A program made the position numbers and the translations under genes. The notes beneath the pieces are model-generated. The model made no database searches. It had not been told where the DNA came from and worked only from the letters and a program-made list of their open reading frames with translations. From assembly GCF_030159095.1 (NCBI RefSeq), contig NZ_BRXS01000001.1:372001-436000 (forward strand): a DNA stretch of 64,000 bases, written 5' to 3'. Below, one piece after another: positions 52,877 through 60,815 of the stretch (positions are counted from its first letter, which is position 1; every line of letters starts with the position of its first letter). This DNA is from Roseisolibacter agri. Lineage in GTDB: Bacteria; Gemmatimonadota; Gemmatimonadetes; Gemmatimonadales; Gemmatimonadaceae.

Positions 52877-54268
52877 ATGTCCGACCAGACGCTCGCCCCG
52901 GACCTGCCCCGCCGCGACTTCCTGAAGCAGGCGGCCGCCGGTGCCGCGGGCCTCGCGCTCGCCGCGGCGCCCGGCGCGGCGCACGCCACGCACGCGACCG
53001 CGACGACCGCCGCGAGCTACGCGCGCATCCGCGGCGCCAACGAGCGCGTGCGCGTGGGCATCGTCGGCTGGTCCGACCGCTGCCGCAGCACGCTGCTGCC
53101 CGCGTTCCAGGCGGCGGCCAAGGAGCTGAACTTCGAGGTCGTGGCGCTCTCGGACATCTGGAGCCGCCGCCGCGAGGAGGGCGTCGCGCAGGTGGGGCAG
53201 GCCGTGGGCCGCGCGATCCGCGGCTTCCGCAACAACGAGGCGCTCTACGACGCCAAGGTGACGGACGCGGTGATCATCTCCACCGCCGACTTCCAGCACG
53301 CGCTGCACGGCGTCGAGGCGATGCAGGCCGGGCAGGACGCGTACATCGAGAAGCCGCTCGCCAACACGATGGCCGACGCGAAGGCGATCCGCGACGCCGT
53401 GCGCTCCAGCCGGCGCATCGTGCAGATCGGCACGCAGCGCCGCAGCTCGCCGAAGTACCGCGCCGCCAACGACTACCTGCGGGCCGGGAAGTTCGGCGAC
53501 GTCGTGATGGCGGAGATGACGTGGAACGTGAACCAGCCGGGCCGGTGGCGCCGCCCGGAGCTCGTGGCGCAGATCCGCGAGCAGGACACCGACTGGACGC
53601 GCTACCTGCTGAACCGCCCGTTCGAGCCGTGGGACCCGCGCAAGTACGTCGAGTACCGCCTCTTCTGGCCGTACTCGTCAGGCATCCCCGACCAGTGGAT
53701 GGTGCACCAGATCGACACGGTGCACTGGTTCACCGGCTTCCCGCGCCCGCGCAGCGTGGTCGCCAATGGCGGCATCTACCTGTGGAAGGACGGGCGCCGC
53801 AACTGGGACACGGCCACCATCGTGTTCGACTACGGCCCGCTCGACGACCCGACGAAGGGCTTCCAGGTGGTGTACGCGTCGCGCATGACCAACGCCGCCG
53901 GCGACGTGAAGGAGTACTACTACTCCAACGGCGGCATGCTCAACCTCGACACGGGGCGCGTGACGCCGGAGGGCGGGCTCACCGCGAGCTTCGCGAAGGC
54001 GATGGGCCGCGAGGCGTTCCTGCTGCCCGAGACGACGCTCGTGGAGTCGGGCGCGCGCGTCGAGACCGCGGCCAGCACGGGCGCGGATCGCGACTCGCTG
54101 CTGCACGTGCGCGACTGGATGGAGGCGGTGCGCGCGCGCCGGAAGCCCAACGCCGACATCGAGGCGGGCTACAACCACTCGGTCGCGCTGGTCATGACCA
54201 TCGCGGCGATCCAGAGCGGTCGCAAGGCGACCTTCGACGACCGGGCGCAGCAGGTCGCGCTGGCCTGA
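52877..54268 (+). CDS. Gfo/Idh/MocA-family oxidoreductase, Tat-exported
   Basis: 463 residues from ATG 52877, one base past the isomerase stop, so the two are coupled. Twin-arginine signal PRRDFLKQAAAGAAGLALAA. The NAD-binding Rossmann part has VGIVGWSDRC and the family motif YIEKPLAN, then the C-terminal alpha/beta domain with RYLLNRPFEPWDPRKYVEYRLFWPYSSGIPDQWMVHQID. The family oxidises or reduces sugar hydroxyls using tightly bound NAD(P); here it may make or consume the keto group that DUF1080 acts on. Confidence 0.9.
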   Translation: MSDQTLAPDLPRRDFLKQAAAGAAGLALAAAPGAAHATHATATTAASYARIRGANERVRVGIVGWSDRCRSTLLPAFQAAAKELNFEVVALSDIWSRRREEGVAQVGQAVGRAIRGFRNNEALYDAKVTDAVIISTADFQHALHGVEAMQAGQDAYIEKPLANTMADAKAIRDAVRSSRRIVQIGTQRRSSPKYRAANDYLRAGKFGDVVMAEMTWNVNQPGRWRRPELVAQIREQDTDWTRYLLNRPFEPWDPRKYVEYRLFWPYSSGIPDQWMVHQIDTVHWFTGFPRPRSVVANGGIYLWKDGRRNWDTATIVFDYGPLDDPTKGFQVVYASRMTNAAGDVKEYYYSNGGMLNLDTGRVTPEGGLTASFAKAMGREAFLLPETTLVESGARVETAASTGADRDSLLHVRDWMEAVRARRKPNADIEAGYNHSVALVMTIAAIQSGRKATFDDRAQQVALA

Positions 54269-54304
54269 CCGCGACGCCGTCGCTTCGTCGTCGCTTCGGC
54301 GTGT

Positions 54305-54730
54305 CTACGCCGGCCCGCGCCGCATCGCCGTCACCTCGGCCTCGGTCGCGGGCCGCACCTTGAGCACGCTCTCCTTGCGGATCTCCACCGTGCCGGGCTT
54401 CACGCCGCGCGGCTTGGAGACGTGGCGCCCCTCGGTCGTCGAGACCGACGTCACGCCGCCCGTGCGCGCCTTGCTGTGGTAGGCCGCGAGCGCCGCGGCG
54501 CGCTCCAGCGTCGCGCGGTCCGGCTCGCGGTCCTCGGGCACGCGCAGCACCACGTGGCCGCCCGGCATCCCGCGCACGTGGAACCAGCGGTCGCGCGGCT
54601 TCGCGAGCTTGATGCTCACGTAGTCGTTGGCGGCATCGGTGCGGCCCGCGAACGCCTGCCAGCCGTCGGGGAGCTCGTACTCGATCACCCCGCTCGGGAT
54701 CACGGGGCCGCGACGCTCGGACGAGGACAC
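54305..54730 (-). CDS. Stand-alone NFACT-R (DUF814) RNA-binding domain protein
   Basis: 141 residues from GTG 54730. The NFACT-R domain is present with the FHVRGMPGGHVVLRV core motif and a basic C-terminal tail (RKESVLKVRPATEAE). In RqcH/NFACT proteins this domain follows an NFACT-N nucleotide-binding part, which is missing here. It starts eight bases past the stop of the small winged-helix gene upstream, so the two may form an operon. Role: presumably ribosome or nucleic-acid binding. Confidence 0.83.
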   Translation of the reverse strand: MSSSERRGPVIPSGVIEYELPDGWQAFAGRTDAANDYVSIKLAKPRDRWFHVRGMPGGHVVLRVPEDREPDRATLERAAALAAYHSKARTGGVTSVSTTEGRHVSKPRGVKPGTVEIRKESVLKVRPATEAEVTAMRRGPA

Positions 54731-54738
54731 GGCGCGCG

Positions 54739-55056
54739 TCAGCCGTCCAGCGGCAGCGCGGCGCGCCCGGCGTCGGTCACCCGCACGCGGCGCGTGTAGT
54801 CGGCGCCGCGCGCGACGACGAGCAGCCCCTTGTCGCAGAGCTGCGTGAGGATCTGCGCGACCTGCTCCGACGAGAGCATCGGGCCCGGCTTCTCCATCCC
54901 CGTCGCGAGGGCGGAGCGATGGCGCGCCGCCAGCCGGTTGCGGATGTCGAGCACGAGCCCGTCCCAGCGCGGCCCCTCGTCGCGGCCCGGGAGCACGACG
55001 TCGATCTCCGCCACCACCTCGGCGAGCACGAGCTGCTGGCGCGCGGTGAGCGTCAT
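54739..55056 (-). CDS. Small protein with winged-helix-like C-terminus
   Basis: 105 residues from ATG 55056. Helical N-terminus, then a possible winged helix (SSEQVAQILTQLCDKGLLVVARGADYTRRVRVTDAGRAAL). It resembles MarR- or PadR-like small DNA-binding modules but lacks enough length for certainty. Located directly before the NFACT-R gene. Confidence 0.6.
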   Translation of the reverse strand: MTLTARQQLVLAEVVAEIDVVLPGRDEGPRWDGLVLDIRNRLAARHRSALATGMEKPGPMLSSEQVAQILTQLCDKGLLVVARGADYTRRVRVTDAGRAALPLDG

Positions 55057-55157
55057 GCGGCGGGACGGGAAGGGGGGAGGGGTCGCACGGGCTGCAAGCT
55101 AGCGCGCCGCGCACGCGGAGGTAGCGGCGGCGGGGCCGACGCTGAGCGGGGCGACGC

Positions 55158-57968
55158 TCAGCGGAGCGCGTCGAGCGCGACCACGAGCCGGTTGGCGCGC
55201 TGGTGGCCCGTCACCACGATGAACCGCTGGCCGTCGGGCGACGCGTCGTACATCGCCAGCAGGCCGCCCGGGTAGAAGGCGTGGAAGAGCGGCGTGCGGT
55301 CGCGCACCTTCAGCAGCGCGCCGCCCGCGGACTCCACGCGCGCCGCCATCAGCCGCTCGCCTTCCCAGTAGTACAGCTCCCGTCCATCGGCGCGCCACAC
55401 CGGGTGCATGCCGCCGCTCACCGAGACGAGCGTGCGCGCGCCCGGCGTCGGGAACGACTGCACGTACACCTCGTCGCGGCCGCTCTCGTTCGACGTGTAC
55501 GCCGCCCAGCGGCCGTCCGGCGAGACGCGCGGACCCACCTCGCGCGCCGGTCCGGTGACGTACGGGCGCGCGGCGCTGCCGTCGGTCGGCTGGATCCAGA
55601 GATCCTGGTCCCCGTTCCCGGCGCCGCCCACCGGCACGTCGATGAATACCACGGCGCTGCCGTCGCGCAGCCAGTCGCCCGGGAACTGGTAGCCCGGTCG
55701 CCGCGTCAGCAGCCGCGCCGCGCCGCCCGCGAGCGACCGCGTGAACACGTCCTTCGCGTCGCCGGCGTCCGCCGAGTACGCGATCGTCCGCCCGTCGGGG
55801 CTCCACTGCGGATCGTTGTTGTTGTTGGCGTCGGTGGTGAGCCGCTGCGTGGCGCCGGTCGCGAGCTCGGCGATCCACACGTCGCTGGCCGCGGCATCGG
55901 CCGCGAAGGCACCGTACGCCACGCGCGCGCCGTCGGGCGAGAAGCGCGGCGCCCACGGCATGCGCGCCGGCACCCGCTGCAGCTCGCGGCCCTGACGGTC
56001 CAGCACGGACAGCTTCAGGAAGCCCGGCGTCTCGTCCGACCCGCCGGCGCGGTACACGAGCGCGCCGGACGCCGACACGTCGAACGGCGCGCCGTCCATC
56101 AGGAACGCGAGGCCGCCGGTGAGCTGCTCCGCGGGGCCGTCGAGCGTCCGGCGCCGCACGTCGAACGGCTGCCGGTACAGCTCCCCGCCCACGCCGCCGA
56201 ACACGACGTGTCCCGCCACGTAGTGCGGCGCGAAGCCGGCGCCCAGCTCGCGCACCGCGCCGGTCGCGACGTCCAGCACGCCGAAGCGCGGCCCCATCGT
56301 CCGCCTGGTGATCGTCACCAGGAGCGCGCCGCCGCCCGGCAACGGGTGCGGGTCCGCGAGCGCGAGCGCGGTGTCGGCGATCGGCACACGCGTGGGCGCG
56401 CCGCCGCGCGTGGAGGCGCGGTAGATCGCGCGCGCCGGCGTGTCGGCGAACCAGATCGTGTCGTCCTCGCCCCACGCGCCGCCGCCGAACCATGCGGCCT
56501 TCACGACGTCCACCGACGGCCCGCCGTCGAGCCGGACGCGCCGAAGCATGCCGTTGGCGTAGAACGCGACCCACACGCCGTCGGGCGAGAAGAACGGCTC
56601 GCGCGCGTCGTCGGTGCCGGCGAGCGGCCGCGCCCGCAGCTCGTCCAGGCGCCGCGCGTACAGCCGCGCGCCCGTGGCGTCCTCCAGGCGGAAGACGATG
56701 GTGCGGCCGTCGGGCGAGATGGCCGGGCCGGTCGTGCCGAACGAGCCCGAGTCGACGTCGACGGTGAAGCGCACCGCGCCCGCGCGCGCCGCGGCTGCCG
56801 CGCCGGACGCACGGGTTCGCGCGGCGCCGAGTGCCCAGCCCAGCGCCGCCATCGCGAGGGCGACGCCGCCGAGCAGCGCCGCGCCGCGCCACGTGACGCC
56901 CGGCGTGGGACGCGGGCGGACCGCCGGCGCGTTCGACGGCGAGAGCGCCGCCACGAAGGCCGTCGCGCTCGGAAGGCGGTCGGCGGGCAGCCGCTCGAGC
57001 GCGGCGAGCACCGCGGCGTCGACGTGGGGCGGCACGGTGTCGCGCGCGCGCGAGGGTGGCGCGGGCCGGTCGCGCAGCGCCTTCGCGATCACGGCCTGCA
57101 CGTTCGGGCCGGTGAACGGCGGCTCGCCCGCGAGCATCTCGTACAGCAGCACGCCCAGCGCGTAGACGTCGGCGCGCGCGTCCACCGTGCGCTCGCCGGT
57201 GGCCTGCTCGGGCGCCATGTACTGCGGCGTCCCGATCGAGATGCCGGTGCGCGTCATGCGCGCGCCGCCGGTCGCCTGCGCCACCGCGAGCGCGATCCCG
57301 AAGTCGGCCACCTGCGCGTGCCCGCCCTGCAGCAGGACGTTCTCGGGCTTCACGTCGCGGTGGACGACGCCGCGCGCGTGCGCGTACGCCAGCGCGTCGG
57401 CCACCTCGCGCGCGATGCGCAGCGCGTCGTCCAGCGGCAGCTGCCACTCGCGCGTCAGCCGCGCGCGCAGCGTCTCGCCGTCGACGTAGGGCATCGCGTA
57501 CCACAGCAGCCCATCGGCCGCGCCGCTGTCGAACAGCGGCAGGATGTGCGGGTGGTGCAGCGACGCGGTGACCTCGATCTCGCGCAGGAAGCGCTCGGCG
57601 CCCAGCGCCGCGGCGAGGTCGGGAAGCAGGACCTTCACGGCGACGTGCCGGCGGTGCCGCAGGTCGCGCGCGAGGTAGACGGTGGCCATGCCGCCGCGCC
57701 CCAGCTCGCGCTCGATCGCGTAGCGCCCCGCGAGCGCCGCGTCGAGCCGCGCGCGGTCCACCGCCGGCTCCGCGGCCGCGGCGTCGACCATCGCGCCGTG
57801 CTCCAGGAACCCGGTCGGCGGGGCGGCGCCCAGCAGCGACTCGACCTCGCGGCGCAGCTCCGCGTCGTCCCCGCACGCGGTCGCGACGTACGCCGGCCGC
57901 TCGGCCGGCGTGCGGTCGAGCGCCGCCTGTACCACCGCCTCGACCGCCTGCCAGCGCTCGGGCGTCAC
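55158..57968 (-). CDS. PknB-type Ser/Thr kinase with C-terminal TolB-like beta-propeller
   Basis: 936 residues from GTG 57968. Kinase domain about residues 80-350: glycine loop ELGRGGMATVYLA, ATP-binding Lys in HVAVKVL, catalytic HRDVKPENVLL and DFG in VADFGIAL. One transmembrane helix near 372-392 follows a Pro-rich linker. The rest is a beta-propeller of TolB/WD40-like blades (ISPDGRTIVF, FSPDGVWVAF and others). Kinase inside, sensor outside; the typical layout in Gemmatimonadota and Acidobacteria. No adjacent phosphatase. Confidence 0.9.
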   Translation of the reverse strand: MTPERWQAVEAVVQAALDRTPAERPAYVATACGDDAELRREVESLLGAAPPTGFLEHGAMVDAAAAEPAVDRARLDAALAGRYAIERELGRGGMATVYLARDLRHRRHVAVKVLLPDLAAALGAERFLREIEVTASLHHPHILPLFDSGAADGLLWYAMPYVDGETLRARLTREWQLPLDDALRIAREVADALAYAHARGVVHRDVKPENVLLQGGHAQVADFGIALAVAQATGGARMTRTGISIGTPQYMAPEQATGERTVDARADVYALGVLLYEMLAGEPPFTGPNVQAVIAKALRDRPAPPSRARDTVPPHVDAAVLAALERLPADRLPSATAFVAALSPSNAPAVRPRPTPGVTWRGAALLGGVALAMAALGWALGAARTRASGAAAAARAGAVRFTVDVDSGSFGTTGPAISPDGRTIVFRLEDATGARLYARRLDELRARPLAGTDDAREPFFSPDGVWVAFYANGMLRRVRLDGGPSVDVVKAAWFGGGAWGEDDTIWFADTPARAIYRASTRGGAPTRVPIADTALALADPHPLPGGGALLVTITRRTMGPRFGVLDVATGAVRELGAGFAPHYVAGHVVFGGVGGELYRQPFDVRRRTLDGPAEQLTGGLAFLMDGAPFDVSASGALVYRAGGSDETPGFLKLSVLDRQGRELQRVPARMPWAPRFSPDGARVAYGAFAADAAASDVWIAELATGATQRLTTDANNNNDPQWSPDGRTIAYSADAGDAKDVFTRSLAGGAARLLTRRPGYQFPGDWLRDGSAVVFIDVPVGGAGNGDQDLWIQPTDGSAARPYVTGPAREVGPRVSPDGRWAAYTSNESGRDEVYVQSFPTPGARTLVSVSGGMHPVWRADGRELYYWEGERLMAARVESAGGALLKVRDRTPLFHAFYPGGLLAMYDASPDGQRFIVVTGHQRANRLVVALDALR

Positions 57969-58145
57969 GGAGAAGGAGGGAGGGCCATGGGCGACGATAG
58001 GGCGCCGCGCCGGACGGGGTCAAGCGCGGGGGCGTTCGCGTCGTGCATGGATGCCGTGAGTGGATCCGGCCGCGTTCTGCGCGCTCCTGTACGAGGCCCG
58101 ATTCCAGGCGCCTCCGCCGCCACGCACCCCCTGCCGGAGGAACCC

Positions 58146-58568
58146 ATGCCCGCTTCCACGCACGTCCGCGCGCTCCTCGCCGCGCTCTCGCTCGCCGTCC
58201 TGCCGCTCGCCGCCTGCGCCACGCACAACGCGGCCACGACCACTGCCACCCCATCCGCGGCCGCCCGCCCCGTCGTCCTCGTGGACAACGCGGGCACGGC
58301 CTGGCTCGACGTCTACCTGCTGGACGAGACCCGCGACTGGCACCTCGGCCGCCTCGCGCCGGGGGCGCGGGGCACGCTGCGGCTCCCCGCGGGCGCCGCC
58401 GCGGGGGCGGGGATGGTGCGGCTGGCGGTGCTGGCCGGCGCGACGCAGACGGTCGCGCCCAGCCGCGACCCGCGCGCCATCGTGAGCATGGCGCAGCCGA
58501 TGACGGCGCTCTCGGGGCAGCGCTGGTCGTTCGCGCAGGGCGCGCTCACGGGGCTGCGGCCGCACTGA
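58146..58568 (+). CDS. Lipoprotein of unknown function
   Basis: 140 residues from ATG 58146 with AGGAAC just before it. Lipoprotein signal ending in lipobox LAAC (Cys about 24). The body is a beta-rich domain (DNAGTAWLDVYLLDETRDWHLGRLAPGARGTLRL). No recognised domain; it may be an outer-membrane-associated lipoprotein. It is divergent from the kinase gene. Confidence 0.7.
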   Translation: MPASTHVRALLAALSLAVLPLAACATHNAATTTATPSAAARPVVLVDNAGTAWLDVYLLDETRDWHLGRLAPGARGTLRLPAGAAAGAGMVRLAVLAGATQTVAPSRDPRAIVSMAQPMTALSGQRWSFAQGALTGLRPH

Positions 58569-58650
58569 GCGCGCACGGCGACGCGGCGCTGGCCGCGGGG
58601 TCGCGCGCATGGTACGGTTCGTCGTCCCGTCCACCCGCGCCCCGCCCGCC

Positions 58651-60120
58651 ATGCGTCGCTCCCCGCTCGCCGCCGTCGTCGGTCTCGCCTGCGCCCTCGC
58701 GGCCGGCCGTCCGGCCGCCGCCCAGTCGATCCCGCCGGAGGAGTACCAGGCGCGCCGCGACTCGCTCGCGGCGCACCTGGACAGTGGCGTCGTCGTCGCG
58801 TTCGGCGCGCGCGAGCCGGTCGCGCTCTGGACCGCGTACCGGCCGCTGCCGGCGTTCCGCTACCTGACGAGCTTCCACGAGCCGGACGCCGTGCTCGTGA
58901 TGGTGAAGCGCGGCGGGGTGACGCGGACGTCGGTGTTCGTCGACATCCCCGACGTGCGCTACCAGCTCTACGTCGGCATCCCCGCCGACTCGGCCACCGT
59001 CGCGCGGGAGACGGGGCTGGCGCGGCGCCACATGCGCGAGCTGCGGCCGGCGCTCGACTCGCTGGCGGCGGCGGGGCTGCCGTTCTACACGCTGCGCGAC
59101 TTCGCGTCGGGCGACGCGGCGGGGCGCGACACGGTGACGCTGGGCGCGCGCTTCATGCAGGGCTTCGCGGCCGCGCATCCCGCGCTCGTCGTGCGCGACG
59201 CGCACCCCATCGTGGACCGGCTGCGCGCGCGCAAGTCGCCGCGCGAGCTGGCGCTGCTGAAGCGCGCGATCGACGCCACCGGCGCCGCGCACGCGGCCGC
59301 GCTCCGCGCCGTGCGCCCCAACGCCAACGAGCGCCAGGTGCAGGCGACCGTCGAGTCGGCCTTCCTGCAGGCGGGCGCCGAGGGGCCGTCGTTCGCGAGC
59401 ATCATCGGGTCGGGGCCGAACAGCACGACGCTGCACTACATGCGCAACGACCGCGTGATGCGCGACGGCGAGGTGGTGGTGATGGACATCGGCGCGTCGT
59501 ACGAGGGCTACGCGGCCGACGTCACGCGCACGGTGCCCGTCAATGGCCGCTACACGCCGGAGCAGCGCGCCGTCTACCAGATCGTGCGCGACGCGCAGAA
59601 GGCGGCGGAGACGACCGCGAAGCCGGGCGCGAAGTGGGCGGCGGTGCAGGAGGCGGCCGACTCGGTCATCGCGCGCGGGCTGGCGCGCCTGGGCCTCATC
59701 GAGTCCGCCGACGCGATGTTCGACGCGCCGTGGGGCGGGCAGTGCACGGCGCGCTCGCGCCTCTGCCGCCAGTTCGCGCTGTTCATGCCGCACGGGCTCG
59801 GGCACGGCATCGGCATCGAGGTGCACGACCCGGCGCAGTACTACATGGACGACCAGACGCTGCGCGAGGGCGACGCCTTCACCATCGAGCCGGGGATCTA
59901 CGTGAACCCCGAGGTGCTGCGCCTGATCCCGGACACGCCGCGCAACCGCGCGATGCTGGCGAAGATCCGCGCGGTCGTCGACCGCTACAAGCACGTCGGC
60001 GTGCGCATCGAGGACGACTACGCGGTGACGAAGCAGGGCGTGGAGTGGCTGTCGCGCGCGCCGCGCGAGGCGTCGGAGATCGAGGCCGCGATGGCGAGGG
60101 CGCGCCCGGTCGTGCCCTGA
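58651..60120 (+). CDS. Xaa-Pro aminopeptidase (M24), exported
   Basis: 489 residues from ATG 58651, chosen over ATG 58609 because it gives a signal peptide ending near AAAQ. M24 metallopeptidase: N-terminal domain (about 25-205), then the catalytic part with two Asp ligands in VVMDIGASYEGYAADVTRT, His in MPHGLGHGIGIEVHD, Glu in FTIEPGIYV and Glu in VGVRIEDDYAVT. It removes N-terminal residues before proline, using two metal ions. Probably periplasmic nutrient or peptide processing. Confidence 0.9.
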   Translation: MRRSPLAAVVGLACALAAGRPAAAQSIPPEEYQARRDSLAAHLDSGVVVAFGAREPVALWTAYRPLPAFRYLTSFHEPDAVLVMVKRGGVTRTSVFVDIPDVRYQLYVGIPADSATVARETGLARRHMRELRPALDSLAAAGLPFYTLRDFASGDAAGRDTVTLGARFMQGFAAAHPALVVRDAHPIVDRLRARKSPRELALLKRAIDATGAAHAAALRAVRPNANERQVQATVESAFLQAGAEGPSFASIIGSGPNSTTLHYMRNDRVMRDGEVVVMDIGASYEGYAADVTRTVPVNGRYTPEQRAVYQIVRDAQKAAETTAKPGAKWAAVQEAADSVIARGLARLGLIESADAMFDAPWGGQCTARSRLCRQFALFMPHGLGHGIGIEVHDPAQYYMDDQTLREGDAFTIEPGIYVNPEVLRLIPDTPRNRAMLAKIRAVVDRYKHVGVRIEDDYAVTKQGVEWLSRAPREASEIEAAMARARPVVP

Positions 60121-60137
60121 GGGGCGTGAGCGGACCG

Positions 60138-60156
60138 GACGCGCCGCGCCAGCGGC
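60138..60156. terminator. Weak hairpin between convergent genes
   Basis: GCCGC/GCGGC with a short loop and partly extended GACG/CGTC arms, between the peptidase stop (60120) and the VOC gene stop (60158). Low specificity in GC-rich DNA. Confidence 0.3.
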
Positions 60157-60157
60157 G

Positions 60158-60655
60158 TCAGGCCGGCTGCTGCTGCGCGGACTGCCCGGCGGCCTGCTGT
60201 GCCATCCACTCGGCCCCCGCGCGCTCCATCTCCTCGGGCGTCATCTCCTTCTGGCGGGTGGCGATCCCCCACTCGTGCCCGAACGGGTCGGTGAGCTTGC
60301 CGTAGCGGTCGCCCCAGAAGGCGTCCTCCAGGGGGTAGCGCACGGTCGCGCCGGCGTCGAGCGCGCGCTGGAACGCGGCGTCGGCGTCCGCGACGTAGAG
60401 GTGGAGCGAGCCGGGGTTCCCGTCGGTGCTGAGCGGCGACTTCGTGCCCCACTCGACGTTCTCCTCGCCCAGCATCACGATCGAGTCCCCGATGCGGATC
60501 TCGGCGTGCATGATCGCGCCGCCGGGGCCGGCCATCCGGCTGAGCTCCTCGGCCCCGAAGGCCTGCTTGTAGAACTCGATCGCCTTCGCGGCGTCGCGGA
60601 CGATGAGGCTGGGCGTGACGCTGTGGTAACCGGTGGGGGTGGACGACGCGGCCAT
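60158..60655 (-). CDS. VOC-superfamily protein (PhnB-like)
   Basis: 165 residues from ATG 60655. Vicinal-oxygen-chelate fold: YHSVTPSLIVRDAAKAIEFYKQAFGAEELSRM then LHLYVADADAAFQRALDAGATVRYPLEDAFWGDRYGKLTDPFGHEWGIATR. Metal ligands would include His and Glu in the paired motifs. Resembles PhnB/glyoxalase-like proteins, many with unknown substrate. Gln/Ala-rich tail. Confidence 0.87.
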   Translation of the reverse strand: MAASSTPTGYHSVTPSLIVRDAAKAIEFYKQAFGAEELSRMAGPGGAIMHAEIRIGDSIVMLGEENVEWGTKSPLSTDGNPGSLHLYVADADAAFQRALDAGATVRYPLEDAFWGDRYGKLTDPFGHEWGIATRQKEMTPEEMERAGAEWMAQQAAGQSAQQQPA

Positions 60656-60815
60656 GCGGACTCCCTCGGACAGTGGTGGTGGGTGGGGCGTGTTCGGATT
60701 TTCTTCGGGAGCGCCAAGCTACCGGGAACGGATGTCGCCGCAAGAGGCGTGGGGCGGGGCGCATTACGTTTGGGCCGGCCGTCTCCCACCGCTCCGAATC
60801 GTCCCGCACCGCCGC

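Noticed and set aside
55158-57968. Kinase-based defence system
   Set aside because: A single PknB-like kinase with TolB-like propeller is a standard sensor in this phylum. No toxin, nuclease or phage gene accompanies it.
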